Below are positions 50,601 to 58,685 of a stretch of 64,000 bases of DNA, one piece after another. Location of the stretch: NCBI GenBank assembly GCA_963277665.1, contig OY728152.1, positions 1,189,546,357-1,189,610,356 on the forward strand. Reading direction: 5' to 3'. The position numbers and the translations under genes were made by a program. Under the pieces are notes generated by a model. That model was given only the letters and a program-made list of their open reading frames with translations. It had not been told where the DNA came from and searched no databases. Source of the stretch: Viscum album. Taxonomy: Eukaryota > Streptophyta > Magnoliopsida > Santalales > Viscaceae. Positions within the stretch are counted from its first letter, which is position 1, and every line of letters starts with the position of its first letter.

Positions 50601-50722
50601 TTCCACTACTATGAATAATCAGATGCAATGAAATAACTTATGGATCATAAAATAGGGAGGAACTTATGGGAGACTTCTTGGAATGTTTATGTGGGATGTG
50701 CATATTATAAAGGACCTCAACA
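47606..50722 (+). other. Unassigned repeat-like sequence in CACTA-2
   Basis: No clear gene. Phrases near 48415-48500 (GGTTGGGGATATTGAG, GATGAGGAGGCTCTAAAAC) look like gypsy LTR material. An (AT)n run lies at about 48353-48372. At 49859-50104 a frame starting MASVVENIMHRH, with two internal stops, encodes SQFLESKPQLNNKGSYLI and NSKLATNMVDIM. It reads like decayed coding sequence, perhaps gag, but I do not recognise it. Confidence 0.3.
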
Positions 50723-51103
50723 ACATGATCCTAAATTAGTAGTGTTTTCAGTTATATCCAAAGAACAAAATGCAGTGGTATAAAACATTGTAAATGAAAA
50801 AAGGATGTTGCAATAACAATGTGAGGAAGTAGAATTTACCTCTAAGATGAATGTTTATTTATTAAATAAACAATACAAAAGAGAAATTGTGTAGTCAACT
50901 TGTTGAGGTTGTTAACATGATCCTAAATTAGTATTTTTTCGGTTATATCCAAAGAACAAAATGCATTGGTATAAAACATTCTAAATGAAAAAGGATGTTG
51001 CAATAACAATGTGAGGAAGTAGAATTTATCTCTAAGTTGAATGCTTATTTATTAAATAAACAATGCAAAAGAGCAATTGTGTAGTCAACTTGTTGAGTCT
51101 GTT
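50723..51103 (+). repeat. Tandem duplication, 192-bp unit, two copies
   Basis: Copy 1 (50723-50914) and copy 2 (50915-51103) share ACATGATCCTAAATTAG at their starts and TGTAGTCAACTTGTTGAG near their ends, with only a few differences. No frame crosses them. Confidence 0.9.
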
Positions 51104-51159
51104 GATATAAGAATAAGTGATTAGTTTAAAAAGAATAAAAAAGCAAGGAGAAGAAATTC

Positions 51160-51545
51160 CGAACCTAGATGCAATGAATCGGTGAAGACGTTTCTGGAGG
51201 TGAGGGAGATGAGAGGGGGAGGGGGGACGTCACTGGAGGCAAGGGATCTGAGAGGGTCTGGGGTCAGGGAGAAGGAGGTCGGGACATTGAGGTGAAGGCA
51301 AAGGCCAGGAGGTCGAGGTCGGGAGGGGAAGCGGAGCCGGGAGGTGGAGGTCAGGGAGGGGAGGAGATGTTTGGGAAGTGGTGGTCGTATGGCCGGGAGG
51401 TGGAGGTCAGAGAGGGGAGGAGAGGTCCAGGAGGCAAAGGTCAGATGGCCAGGAGGCAGTGGTTGGGGAGGGGAGGAGAGGGCTGAGAGTTGGAGGTTGG
51501 GGAAGCGAGGGTTCAAGTGGGGGAGCCCGATGGAAGAGTGAGGAG
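51160..51545 (-). other. GC-rich block with minisatellite near the CACTA-2 5' end
   Basis: A strongly purine-biased, GC-rich stretch on the plus strand in otherwise AT-rich DNA, made of imperfect repeats of GGAGGTGGAGGTCAGGGAGG and AGGGGAGGAGAGG. It ends about 150 bases inside the 5' terminus and upstream of TNP2. In maize En/Spm the first untranslated exon is GC-rich and regulatory; position and composition fit an equivalent. Open frames on both strands (51121-51516 minus, 131 codons, Pro/Ser/Leu-rich; 51292-51590 plus) result from the composition. Confidence 0.55.
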
Positions 51546-51693
51546 GATAAGCCTGATGTTATGTTGAAATTGGGGATTGAATACCCATAGTTTTAATAAA
51601 ATCATAGGTATATATAATAAAAAACACCTATCCCCACGATTTTTCTAAATCATGGGTATAGTTGTGTGGGGATAGACCCTTTCTCGAGTAGTG
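51546..51693. repeat. 5' terminal and subterminal repeats of CACTA-2
   Basis: Contains CCCATAGTTTTAATAAAAT, CCACGATTTTTCTAAAT and CATGGGTATAG, matching the motifs of the other end, and the terminus CTTTCTCGAGTAGTG followed by the TSD TAT. Confidence 0.85.
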
Positions 51694-52551
51694 TATCTTA
51701 TTCATTATTTTATTATTTTTCTCAAGACAAGAAATGGTGTTGTTTATTATGACCAAAAAAAGTAATAAGTTTATATGAATTTGAACTAATGGTTTCTTAC
51801 ATCATCCATGATATAAGGAATAGTGTATTTTTCTTATAATGTATTTATACCGTAAATTTTCATATTTTACTATTCACCAAAAATTCAAGTATTTCAGAAA
51901 AATCCAAAAAATTCACCCCAGTTATTTTTTTAATGTGTATAATTCAAAAATGGACTTCATTTTATCAAAATAATTCTATAAATATGTGAAATTTAATTTT
52001 TAAATAAAATCATCATTTACTCAAAAAATACAGATTTTAAAACTAAAACTAGTTTTATAACACCCTGAAAATTTAACTAAGATCTTATTAAATTATCCTA
52101 AAATCATAGGACAACAATATATTTATTTATAAATACATTTTATGAAAATTAATGTTATTTTAAATCAATTTTTTAATTTAAAATTGTAATTAAATATTCA
52201 TTACTCACAAAAATACCAACACTAATTATTAATTTTTAAAATATTCACTCTCATTTATAAGGTGCCTGAATTTTATTTATACTTGCATGGGTGAGGTTAA
52301 GGGTCATATTACTATTCAAAAGGGTCAAATTATTATTCACCAAAAATGTAAGTTGGTCCTATCAGACTCTAAATATCTTACTAATCACAACCATGTATGT
52401 CTGTTTTTCAAAATTCAAAACATAGAAGTGGCAAAACTATGTTTAACAACTATGTTATAAATATATCTTATAACAAAGTGTTTGTTTCATAGAGACTTAG
52501 TGTTTCATGCATTCTATATTAAATTTATTTTTAAATCCTTAGGGTGTTACA

Positions 52552-52556
52552 CTATT
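52552..52556. other. Right TSD of element AB (CTATT)
   Basis: Identical to 20611-20615; LTR E sequence resumes after it. Confidence 0.8.
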
Positions 52557-52985
52557 GACCTTTATACCTTGGGTGATATATGGATCCACCTTAGGATTCC
52601 ACGGATGGACTCAATGATTAAATGTGATTAATCCATGGGTGATACATGGATCCATTGAGAGATTTAATGGAAGAACTCATTGATTCTAGACTTATATGTC
52701 GAGTGATACATGGATTCTTATGAGAATTCCATGGATGGGATCAAAGGGAATTTGACGATTATGCCAAAGGTGATACTTGAGCTTACGTTTAGGAGCACCG
52801 AGAACAGACTCGATTAGCTGGGACGTTATACCTCACCTAGAGTGATACCAGGTTCCTGAGAGGTTCTCCAGGGACAGGCTTGTAGGGTGTTGGTTCATAT
52901 TGCACCTGTAGAGATACTTGAATTCCAACTTAAGAATGTTAAGGATGGGCTCAGGTTATAGATTGAATTATAAATTAATTGACTT
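52557..52985 (+). repeat. Minisatellite of about 68 bp in LTR E (right part)
   Basis: About six decayed units share GGTGATACATGGATCC followed by AGGATTCCACGGATGGACTCA. The first unit is cut by element AB: its left part, with GGGTGATACATGGATTC, is at 20563-20615. Frame pieces across it (such as 52998-53225 minus just beyond) are incidental. Confidence 0.75.
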
Positions 52986-53462
52986 ATGACGTGTTTGTCA
53001 TACCAAAGCAAAATATTGGATTCGGTCTTTGCTTATATTATTTAGATGGACTTCTGAGGCATCTGTTGTGCTTCCAGTTATGCGAGGGATGTCAGGCTTG
53101 AGACAGATCTTGAGACTTATAAATTTCAATGTAATTGAAATGTTAAATAAATGTAAATGAAAACCAGTGCATGTAGAGTGTTTACTTTTGAGTTCTTCAT
53201 TGGTTATTGTTTTTTTATTGCACATTGTCTACTATATATATTCACTGACTGATTGGTACAGACCTCGGGTGGTTGCCTACTGGGATTTAGTCTCACACCC
53301 TATTTGGGTCATGTTTTTGGACCCAAAAAGATTATATGATTAAAGGTAATGATAAGGGAAAGTACCCTAATACATGTACTTGATATGCTGCTTTGGAATA
53401 GGAGAGCATGGGACCAAGCTAAGGCTTGTAATGTTGATGATATTCTTTTGGCCTTTTTGTGC
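52986..53462 (+). other. LTR E, third segment
   Basis: Resembles LTR F near 2800-3060, for example GGTGGTTGCCTACTGGGATTT against GGGGTGGCCTGCTGAGATTA. Non-coding. Confidence 0.5.
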
Positions 53463-54528
53463 TTTTTATGAAATTAAGTTTTCAAAATTAAATTTCTTTT
53501 AAGCAAAATTCATTTGTTGTTTTCTTATTGTTATTATGATAGTTTTTTTTTGGGCCTCTGTGTGGTTTGTTGGATTTTCCCTTGGATTTAGGATTGTGGT
53601 TGTTCTTCCATGGTGCTTTGTCATTGTGGCGATCCTCATGTGTTTGCTTCTGGCTATTGATGTGGCTTGATCTAGCGGTTGAGGTTTTGCTGCTTGTGCT
53701 TCTAGGTTTGTTAATCCACTACCACCCTTTGCCTTGCACTATCCATATGTCCTGGTTTGTTTGGGATCCATTACACCCATGATGCCTTGCCTACTATGCC
53801 TATAAAGGTGGGCCCTCGGTGCTCCCACAGTGTTGATTTCATCCTATTGTATTTTTTTGTGCAGGAGAAGGGTGCATCGTCTTCAAACCTATGGTTTTGA
53901 GAGATATTGAGAGAGGATCCCTTCTGTTCAGAGACCCATTGCCTGCATGCCTTCTCGATATCATTCTGGATACCCCTGGTGGAGAAATCAGCTCTCATGA
54001 GTTTTGTAGAGACTGCATCTGATTACAAAACATCAACCTTGGCAGAGATTTATGGTCTACAGGGCTTCTTTGTTGTGATCTTGTTCTTTACCCTTTTTTA
54101 GTCTTTGCATTGTATGTTTGTGGTTTTCTTTTCTGGTTTGGTTTGTGGAGTCGGGGTTGCATGCGTGAGTCCATCCAGATTGGGAGAGTACTCTGCTAAC
54201 ACTGAGCCAAATTTCATCACTGGATCATGGGGTGCAGAGGTCTCCATTCTTGGATAGCTTGTGTGGTTTGTGTGTGCGGTCTTCCCTATTTTGATTCTAT
54301 GATTCTATGTGTTCTATTGTTTTCAGTTTTCATAATAATAAAGGAATTGTGGTGGTGTTCTTGCCATGGAGTAGGACCAAATAAAGGTCTAAACCATGTA
54401 AATACTAGTGTTCCTTTTACTTTCCTTCAATTTAATTTTCTGTTCTTTCGATATTGTTAATAAAACATTTCATATCTGGTTGTGTTTACTTTTTATAAAC
54501 CTCTTTAAATCACAATGATTACACAACA
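53463..54528 (+). repeat. 5' LTR of J
   Basis: Begins TTTTTATGAAATTAAG and ends ATTACACAACA. Shared with the 3' LTR: GGGCCTCTGTGTGGTT, GTGATCCTCATGTGTTTG/GCGATCCTCATGTGTTTG, TTGGGAGAGTACT, AATAATAAAGGAATTG. Overlapping small frames on both strands (53567-54460) are LTR by-products. Confidence 0.85.
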
Positions 54529-54530
54529 AG

Positions 54531-54542
54531 TGGTATTAGAAG
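54531..54542 (+). promoter_or_regulatory. Primer binding site of J (tRNA-iMet type)
   Basis: TGGTATTAGAAG, two bases after the LTR end; differs at two or three positions from the initiator-Met-tRNA complement. Confidence 0.75.
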
Positions 54543-54564
54543 ATGTTATTCATTTTATTCTACA

Positions 54565-55381
54565 ATGTCTGTCAAGTTTGAGATTGAATAATTTGACATT
54601 GAAAATGATTTTAGTTTGTGGAGAGTTAAAATGTGTGCATTATTAGTTCATAATGGACCCGCTTATGCTTTACACAGTAGCAAGAATCTTGTAGTTATTG
54701 TCACTGTCAATGATCAGTCCACTACTGTATTTGTAGATGTTGATGCTAGTATACTTGAAAAGGCTCACTGCACTCTTCTATTAACTTTAGGAGATGAGGT
54801 TTTGCATGAGGTTTCACATGAAACCACTGCTAAATCTATTTGGATTAAACTTGAGCATTTGTATATTACTAAGTATTTTCTTGGGCGTCTGTATAAAAAA
54901 AATGTGATTATTCTATTTTAAAATTTCCCATGGATCTTCTGTATAGGTTCGTATATATGAGTTTAATAAAATTATGTTAGATTTAGCTAACATTGACATT
55001 GAAGTTAAGGATGAGGATCAGGATTTAATTTTGCTAACCTATCTTGATGATTTTTTTAATTAACTAAGAGATTCCATGATGTATAGTAGGGATTCCATTA
55101 CGTTAGAATAGATTAAGTCGGTTTTCCTTTATCGTGATCTTCAAACGCATGGTTTGAAGGAAGAGTCGAGTTCTGTTAAGAGTGAACCTCAAATTTTGTA
55201 TACTAAGGCTCCTATGCAAAACAAGGGTAGGAATGATAAGAACCATTTTAAGGTATTTTGGTGTTTTAAGTGTGGTAATATCGACCACATAAAACGTTAC
55301 TGTCCTAATTTTAAAAGTAAAGATAGTATGTCCCAGTCACATGTGGTATGTCCCGATTATGATTATATCAAAGTTCTTTAG
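54565..55381 (+). pseudogene. Copia gag remnant with intact zinc knuckle (element J)
   Basis: The ATG at 54565 begins MSVKFEIE, then a stop, then DFSLWRVKMCALLV and LEKAHCTLLLTLGDEVLHEV with KSIWIKLEHLYITK (open frame 54616-54921), which is copia gag of the DUF4219/UBN2 kind. After several stops (54922-55150) a second open frame (55154-55381) ends in CFKCGNIDHIKRYC, a complete CX2CX4HX4C knuckle that would bind RNA. The sequence stops after SKDSMSQSHVV, where protease should begin; nothing of pol follows. Confidence 0.85.
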
Positions 55382-55982
55382 TTTATCAACCCCTTTGTTA
55401 GAACTAGACATAGGTTCTATGTAGTTTTTTTCTTGTGTTACTAGGAAAAGCTCCACTTGTCTTTGTAGGGGAATCGCGGTTAAGAAAAAGGGTTGTGTGG
55501 GCTGGTCTAAGATGTTCAAGCTTAGGTGGAGAAGTTTTCCTTTTCCTGTCTGCTTCTTGTTTGTGGTTTTTGTGATGTGTTTCTACTAATTTTATTACTA
55601 TGGAATTTTATTGAGTTTTGTTTTTTTATTGTTCAATATTTGTTTACCCCCGAGAAAGGTTATTTAAATATAGGTTTTTGCATTGCGGGGGTTGTTGTTT
55701 GAAGATAAAACAAAGTGTTGGGTAAACTTTGTTCAAATTCAGTTGCTTAGTTGGTTTATTTTCTAAGCATGTGATAGTTTTTTAGTAGTAGATGTGAAGT
55801 ATGGTAGAATGTGTGCCACTACCAGCACATGCTAGGTGATATTCATTTTGGGTGGATATATGTAGACCTAGGTGTTTTCAAGTTTTATAAAATTTTCCCA
55901 CACTTCTTAGGATTTAATGGTAGGTAGTTGTTTGCAAGAACACCATCATTTTAGTTTTGTTTTAATATTGAAAAGGTGGAGA
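55382..55982 (+). other. Internal remainder of J, no pol
   Basis: About 600 bases of non-coding sequence link gag directly to the purine tract; the deletion of pol fell here. A 60-codon antisense frame (55337-55519) is incidental. Confidence 0.6.
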
Positions 55983-57053
55983 TTTTTGAAATTATGTTTT
56001 CAAAATTAAATTTTTTTTCCATGAAAAATTCATGTGTTGTTTTCTTATTATTATTAAGCTAGTTTTTTTTGTTTTGGGCCTCTGTGTGGTTCGCTGGATT
56101 TTTCCTTGGATTTGGGCTCACGAATATTCTTTCGTAGTGCTTTACCATCATGGTGATCCTCATGTGTTTGTTGCTAGATGTTGATGCATCTTGATCTGAC
56201 GGTTGAGGTTTTTCTGCTTGTGATTTTTGGTTTGTTGATCTGCCACCACCCTTTTGCCTTGCACCGTCCACGTGTCTCAGTTTGTTTGGGATTCTTTATG
56301 CCCGTGCTGCCTCTCCTGCTATGCCTGTCAAGGTGACCCCTCAATGCTCCCATAGTATTGATTTCATCCTGCTGTCTTTGTTTTTGTATGGGAGAAGGGT
56401 TCATCATCTTCAACCCTGTCATTTTGAGAGCGATTGAGAGAGGATCCTTATTGTTCAGAGACCCGCTGCCTGAATGCTTTCCTGATGCCATTCCAGAGAC
56501 CCCCGATGGAGAACTCAACTCTCGTGAGTTCTTTAGAGACTACATCTGATTCTAGAACATAAACCTTGGTAGAGATTTATGATCTATGGGGATTCTTTAT
56601 TGTGATCATGTTCCTTACCCCCTTTTTTAGTATTTGCGTTGTATATTTGTGTTTTTCTTTGCTGGTTTAGTTTGTGGAGTCGGGGTTGTGTGTGTTCGTC
56701 CATCCAGATTGGGAGAGTACTGCACTAACACCGAGCAAGATTTCATCACTGGCTCCTGGGGCACAGAGGTCTCTATTTTTGATAGCTTTCATGGTCTGTG
56801 TGCATGGTATTTCCTATTTTGATTATCTGATTGTATGTGCTCTGTTGTTTCTGGTTTTCATAATAATAAAGGAATTGCGATGGTGTACTTATCATTGAGT
56901 AGGACTAAATAGTTATGAACTATGTATTACTGGCATTCCTTTTACTTTCATGCGGTTTTGTTTTCTGTTCTTTCAATATTGTTAATAAAACGTTTCATAT
57001 CTAGTTGTGTTTACTTTGTATAAACCTCTGTAAATCGCAATGATTCCACAACA
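55983..57053 (+). repeat. 3' LTR of J
   Basis: Aligns with 53463-54528 over its full length, ending ATTCCACAACA. Antisense frames of 70 and 114 codons (56059-56518) and plus frames near 56634-56898 have diverged counterparts in the 5' LTR and are not genes. Confidence 0.85.
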
Positions 57054-57370
57054 GCCTTGTATTCTGATTTTGGATGCTTTATTAGAGACATATGACATGT
57101 AGCATCATTCTGTATATGAGACATATTCGAATGTTGTCATTTATCAGTCTTTCATTGTTTGTCTCTATTATATTGTATTACTTCTTTCACTACTTGTATG
57201 ATATTTCTCTTGTGTTACACTCTGCTAATGAGGGCATAGTCTCCCCACTGAATCACCTAGGCTCTCACTGTTAGTCGATAGCCTCTTATGTTTGGGGAGA
57301 TGCGTTTGAGGCCATGTGACCCATCGGTCTTGGGGCGTCATTCAATGGCATCTGGGTCTAAGATGTTACA
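57054..57370 (+). repeat. LTR E, terminal segment
   Basis: Matches the end of LTR F (about 3060-3391), including CTCCCCAC, GAGGCC and the GTTACA terminus. Followed by the TSD GCACC (57371-57375). Confidence 0.65.
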
Positions 57371-58685
57371 GCACCATCATGCAACCTGCTATCATGATAA
57401 ATGGATTATATTATACAGTAAGCGTTCATATGAGATATTATGTCGTTGTGGCATTAACAACTTTCTATATGGGTGCCTTGGCATGTTGTTAGACACTACC
57501 TTAGACTTTAGGTTGTTTTACCTAATGCCATTAAGAAAGTGGTCTAGAGAGTCACACACTAAGTGTATCCAGAATCTCAATTAAATAGTATATTATTATT
57601 TATTATTTAACAAGTTGAGTAAATATTATTTCAGCATGCGGTTTAATAATTATTCATGTGTGTTTGATTGTATATATTTCTCCACTAGTTATTCGAGAGA
57701 ATATTATGTGAGTGAAATACTTAATAAATATTTATTTTCTATTTATTGAATATAATATTTATTCATTTATTCACGAATAATGCAGTGATATTTATTTATT
57801 AAAAAAATATTCATTATTCAATGCTCGATAAATATTGTAGAGGAATGGAGGACCGAGTTTTTAGGTTCGGTGAAAATAATATATATTTAATATTATTTGA
57901 TTAAATAATATTTAATTTAATTCTCAAGTTAAGCATATATCGAGAAAAGAATAATATTGTTTTTATTTTAAACATGGGGTTCCACAAGGGTTAAATAAAT
58001 ATTAAAGGGCACTTGTGAAAATATTTATTTCTAAACCCTAGCGGTACTTAAACCCAATTATATTATTTTTCCAAGCGAGCCAATTCATTTATGGTGTGCA
58101 CAGTGACAGCTAAGAGAATCTTATCAAGCCCTAGAGAGCTTCCCCTCTAAGAACACTCCAAAAAATGGAGAGTGATCTTCCTCCACCTCTCAGTCTTGAG
58201 TCTAGAGAGATCATAGAGAATGTTTTGGAAGCGATTCTCACGACGATCAAAGGTAAATGATGCAAGCGATAGAATCTTTTGTGCTAGCACCCGAAGATTC
58301 CTATGGTGATGTTTGGTAATTTTTGGAACACATGTGGATCACCGTTAGAGGAAATATTCTATTGATTCCTACAATGCAATGATTATAAAACGTAGGTTTG
58401 TTGTCAAATCCATCAACGAAAAAGGAATTCTCATAAGACAATTATTTTAATTGCTTAAATTAATTATAAATAATATGCGATGATCGTGTGTTTGATTTTG
58501 GTGTTCTATCCCTTGTCTATTTTCTTTTATTCTTCTGGAATTCTATCCCTTGTCTGTTTTCTTTTATTCAATTCCATTGATCACGGTGTTTATCATTGTG
58601 TAAATCTAGGATTGATCATCTATCATGATAAAAATCAAAATTGGACATGACCCATCGCATGCTTTCAATGCACCCGAAACCTTCA
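57371..58685 (+). repeat. 3' LTR of copia element G, last segment
   Basis: Aligns with 3485-4777 over about 1.3 kb. Its last part, AGCCCTAGAGAG to CACCCGAAACCTTCA, is U5-like. No primer site follows, in contrast to the 5' copy, as expected of a 3' LTR. CTAAG (58686-58690) is the expected right TSD of G. Confidence 0.75.

Larger units (their letters stand above)
30840..51693 (-). mobile_element. CACTA-2: autonomous-type CACTA (En/Spm) element, 20.9 kb, degenerate
   Basis: The ends are inverted repeats: left CATTACTGGAAAATTG and, on the minus strand from 51693, CACTACTCGAGAAAGGG. A 3-bp TSD, TAT, flanks it (30837-30839, 51694-51696), the size CACTA transposases make. Subterminal copies of AAACCGTGGGTATAG and its complement fill the first 400 bases and the last 150. 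The minus strand carries TNP2 and PTTA-like gene remains, so the 5' end is at 51693. LTR A (22800-22830) shows the same site without the insertion. Solo LTR C and other repeats have enlarged it. Confidence 0.88.
20616..52551 (-). mobile_element. Ty3/gypsy chromovirus-like element AB (Tekay/Del type), about 11.1 kb net
   Basis: Minus-strand element with all structural parts: 5' LTR B (28568-30839 plus 51697-52551), PBS (28554-28565), gag (about 28002-27000), pol in the order protease, RT, RNase H, integrase (about 26990-23705), polypurine tract (23686-23699) and 3' LTR A (20616-23685), flanked by the TSD CTATT. Integrase after RNase H defines Ty3 rather than copia. LTRs over 3 kb and the EATWE-type C-terminus suit Tekay/Del chromoviruses. 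CACTA-2 (20,854 bp) lies in LTR B. All frames are broken, and the LTRs differ by roughly one base in seven over a sampled stretch. Confidence 0.85.
28568..52551 (-). repeat. LTR B: 5' LTR of AB, split by CACTA-2
   Basis: The arms are 28568-30839 and 51697-52551, about 3.13 kb together, matching LTR A throughout. The outer end reads TTAGGGTGTTACA and is followed by the TSD CTATT (52552-52556); the inner end TATAAATACCC is a decayed TGTAATACCC. The TATA box on the minus strand is at 30804-30811 (TATAAAAA). CACTA-2 enters just upstream of it, with TAT (30837-30839) repeated at 51694-51696. A 101-codon minus-strand frame at 28777-29082 has a counterpart in LTR A at 20824-21129 but lies in non-coding LTR. 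Confidence 0.85.
53463..57053 (+). mobile_element. Ty1/copia element J, gag-only deletion derivative, 3.6 kb
   Basis: Two similar LTRs of about 1.07 kb (53463-54528 and 55983-57053) enclose an internal region of only about 1.45 kb, with a primer site (54531-54542), a gag remnant (54565-55381) and a purine tract (AAAAGGTGGAGAT, about 55971). Protease, integrase, RT and RNase H are missing, so J depended on a relative. GCCTT occurs at 53451-53455 and 57054-57058 and may be the TSD, but seven bases separate the left copy from the apparent LTR start. It lies in LTR E, whose sequence continues on both sides. Confidence 0.8.
18892..57370 (+). mobile_element. LTR E (gypsy type, about 2.95 kb net), host of AB and J
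   Basis: It begins TATAAGAACCCGATT (decayed TGTAACACCCCGA) and ends CTAAGATGTTACA. A 5-bp TSD flanks it: GAACC (18887-18891) and GCACC (57371-57375), one mismatch; the undisturbed site in the G 5' LTR reads GCACC at 3485-3489. Net sequence is 18892-20615, 52557-about 53462 and 57054-57370. It contains ACACGG-type repeats with an 18-bp palindrome, a repeat of about 170 bp (about 20085-20450), and a minisatellite of about 68 bp that element AB splits. The end resembles LTR F. There is no internal domain, so it is a solo LTR. Confidence 0.7.
3392..58685 (+). mobile_element. Ty1/copia element G (Angela/SIRE-like), outermost host of the nest
   Basis: Plus-strand copia element with a 5' LTR remnant (3392-4777), PBS (4780-4791), gag, protease, integrase, reverse transcriptase and RNase H in copia order (about 7190-11620), a polypurine tract (15527-15535) and a 3' LTR broken into 15537-about 15885, 18511-18891 and 57371-58685. 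The 5' and 3' LTR parts match: 3397-3489 aligns with 18793-18891, and 3485-4770 with 57371-58680. With the hAT and CACTA-1 insertions removed, the internal region is about 6.3 kb. The right-hand TSD would be CTAAG (58686-58690); the left is outside the window because LTR F interrupts the 5' LTR. All reading frames are broken. Confidence 0.75.

Noticed and set aside
51121..51590. 131-codon Pro/Ser/Leu-rich frame (minus) and overlapping Gly/Arg-rich frames (plus)
   Set aside because: Open in several frames on both strands because of the purine-rich minisatellite; no start context or homologue. Treated as a GC-rich non-coding block.
56059..56518. Overlapping antisense frames of 70 and 114 codons
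   Set aside because: Inside the 3' LTR of J; the 5' LTR counterpart does not keep the same frames.
57364..58685. A separate solo LTR TGTTACAG…CCTTCA with 6-bp TSD CTAAGA
   Set aside because: TGTTACA at 57364-57370 aligns with the end of LTR F and so belongs to LTR E. The 5' LTR copy at 3485 and the GAACC/GCACC joint explain the break better. The CTAAGA match is probably chance.
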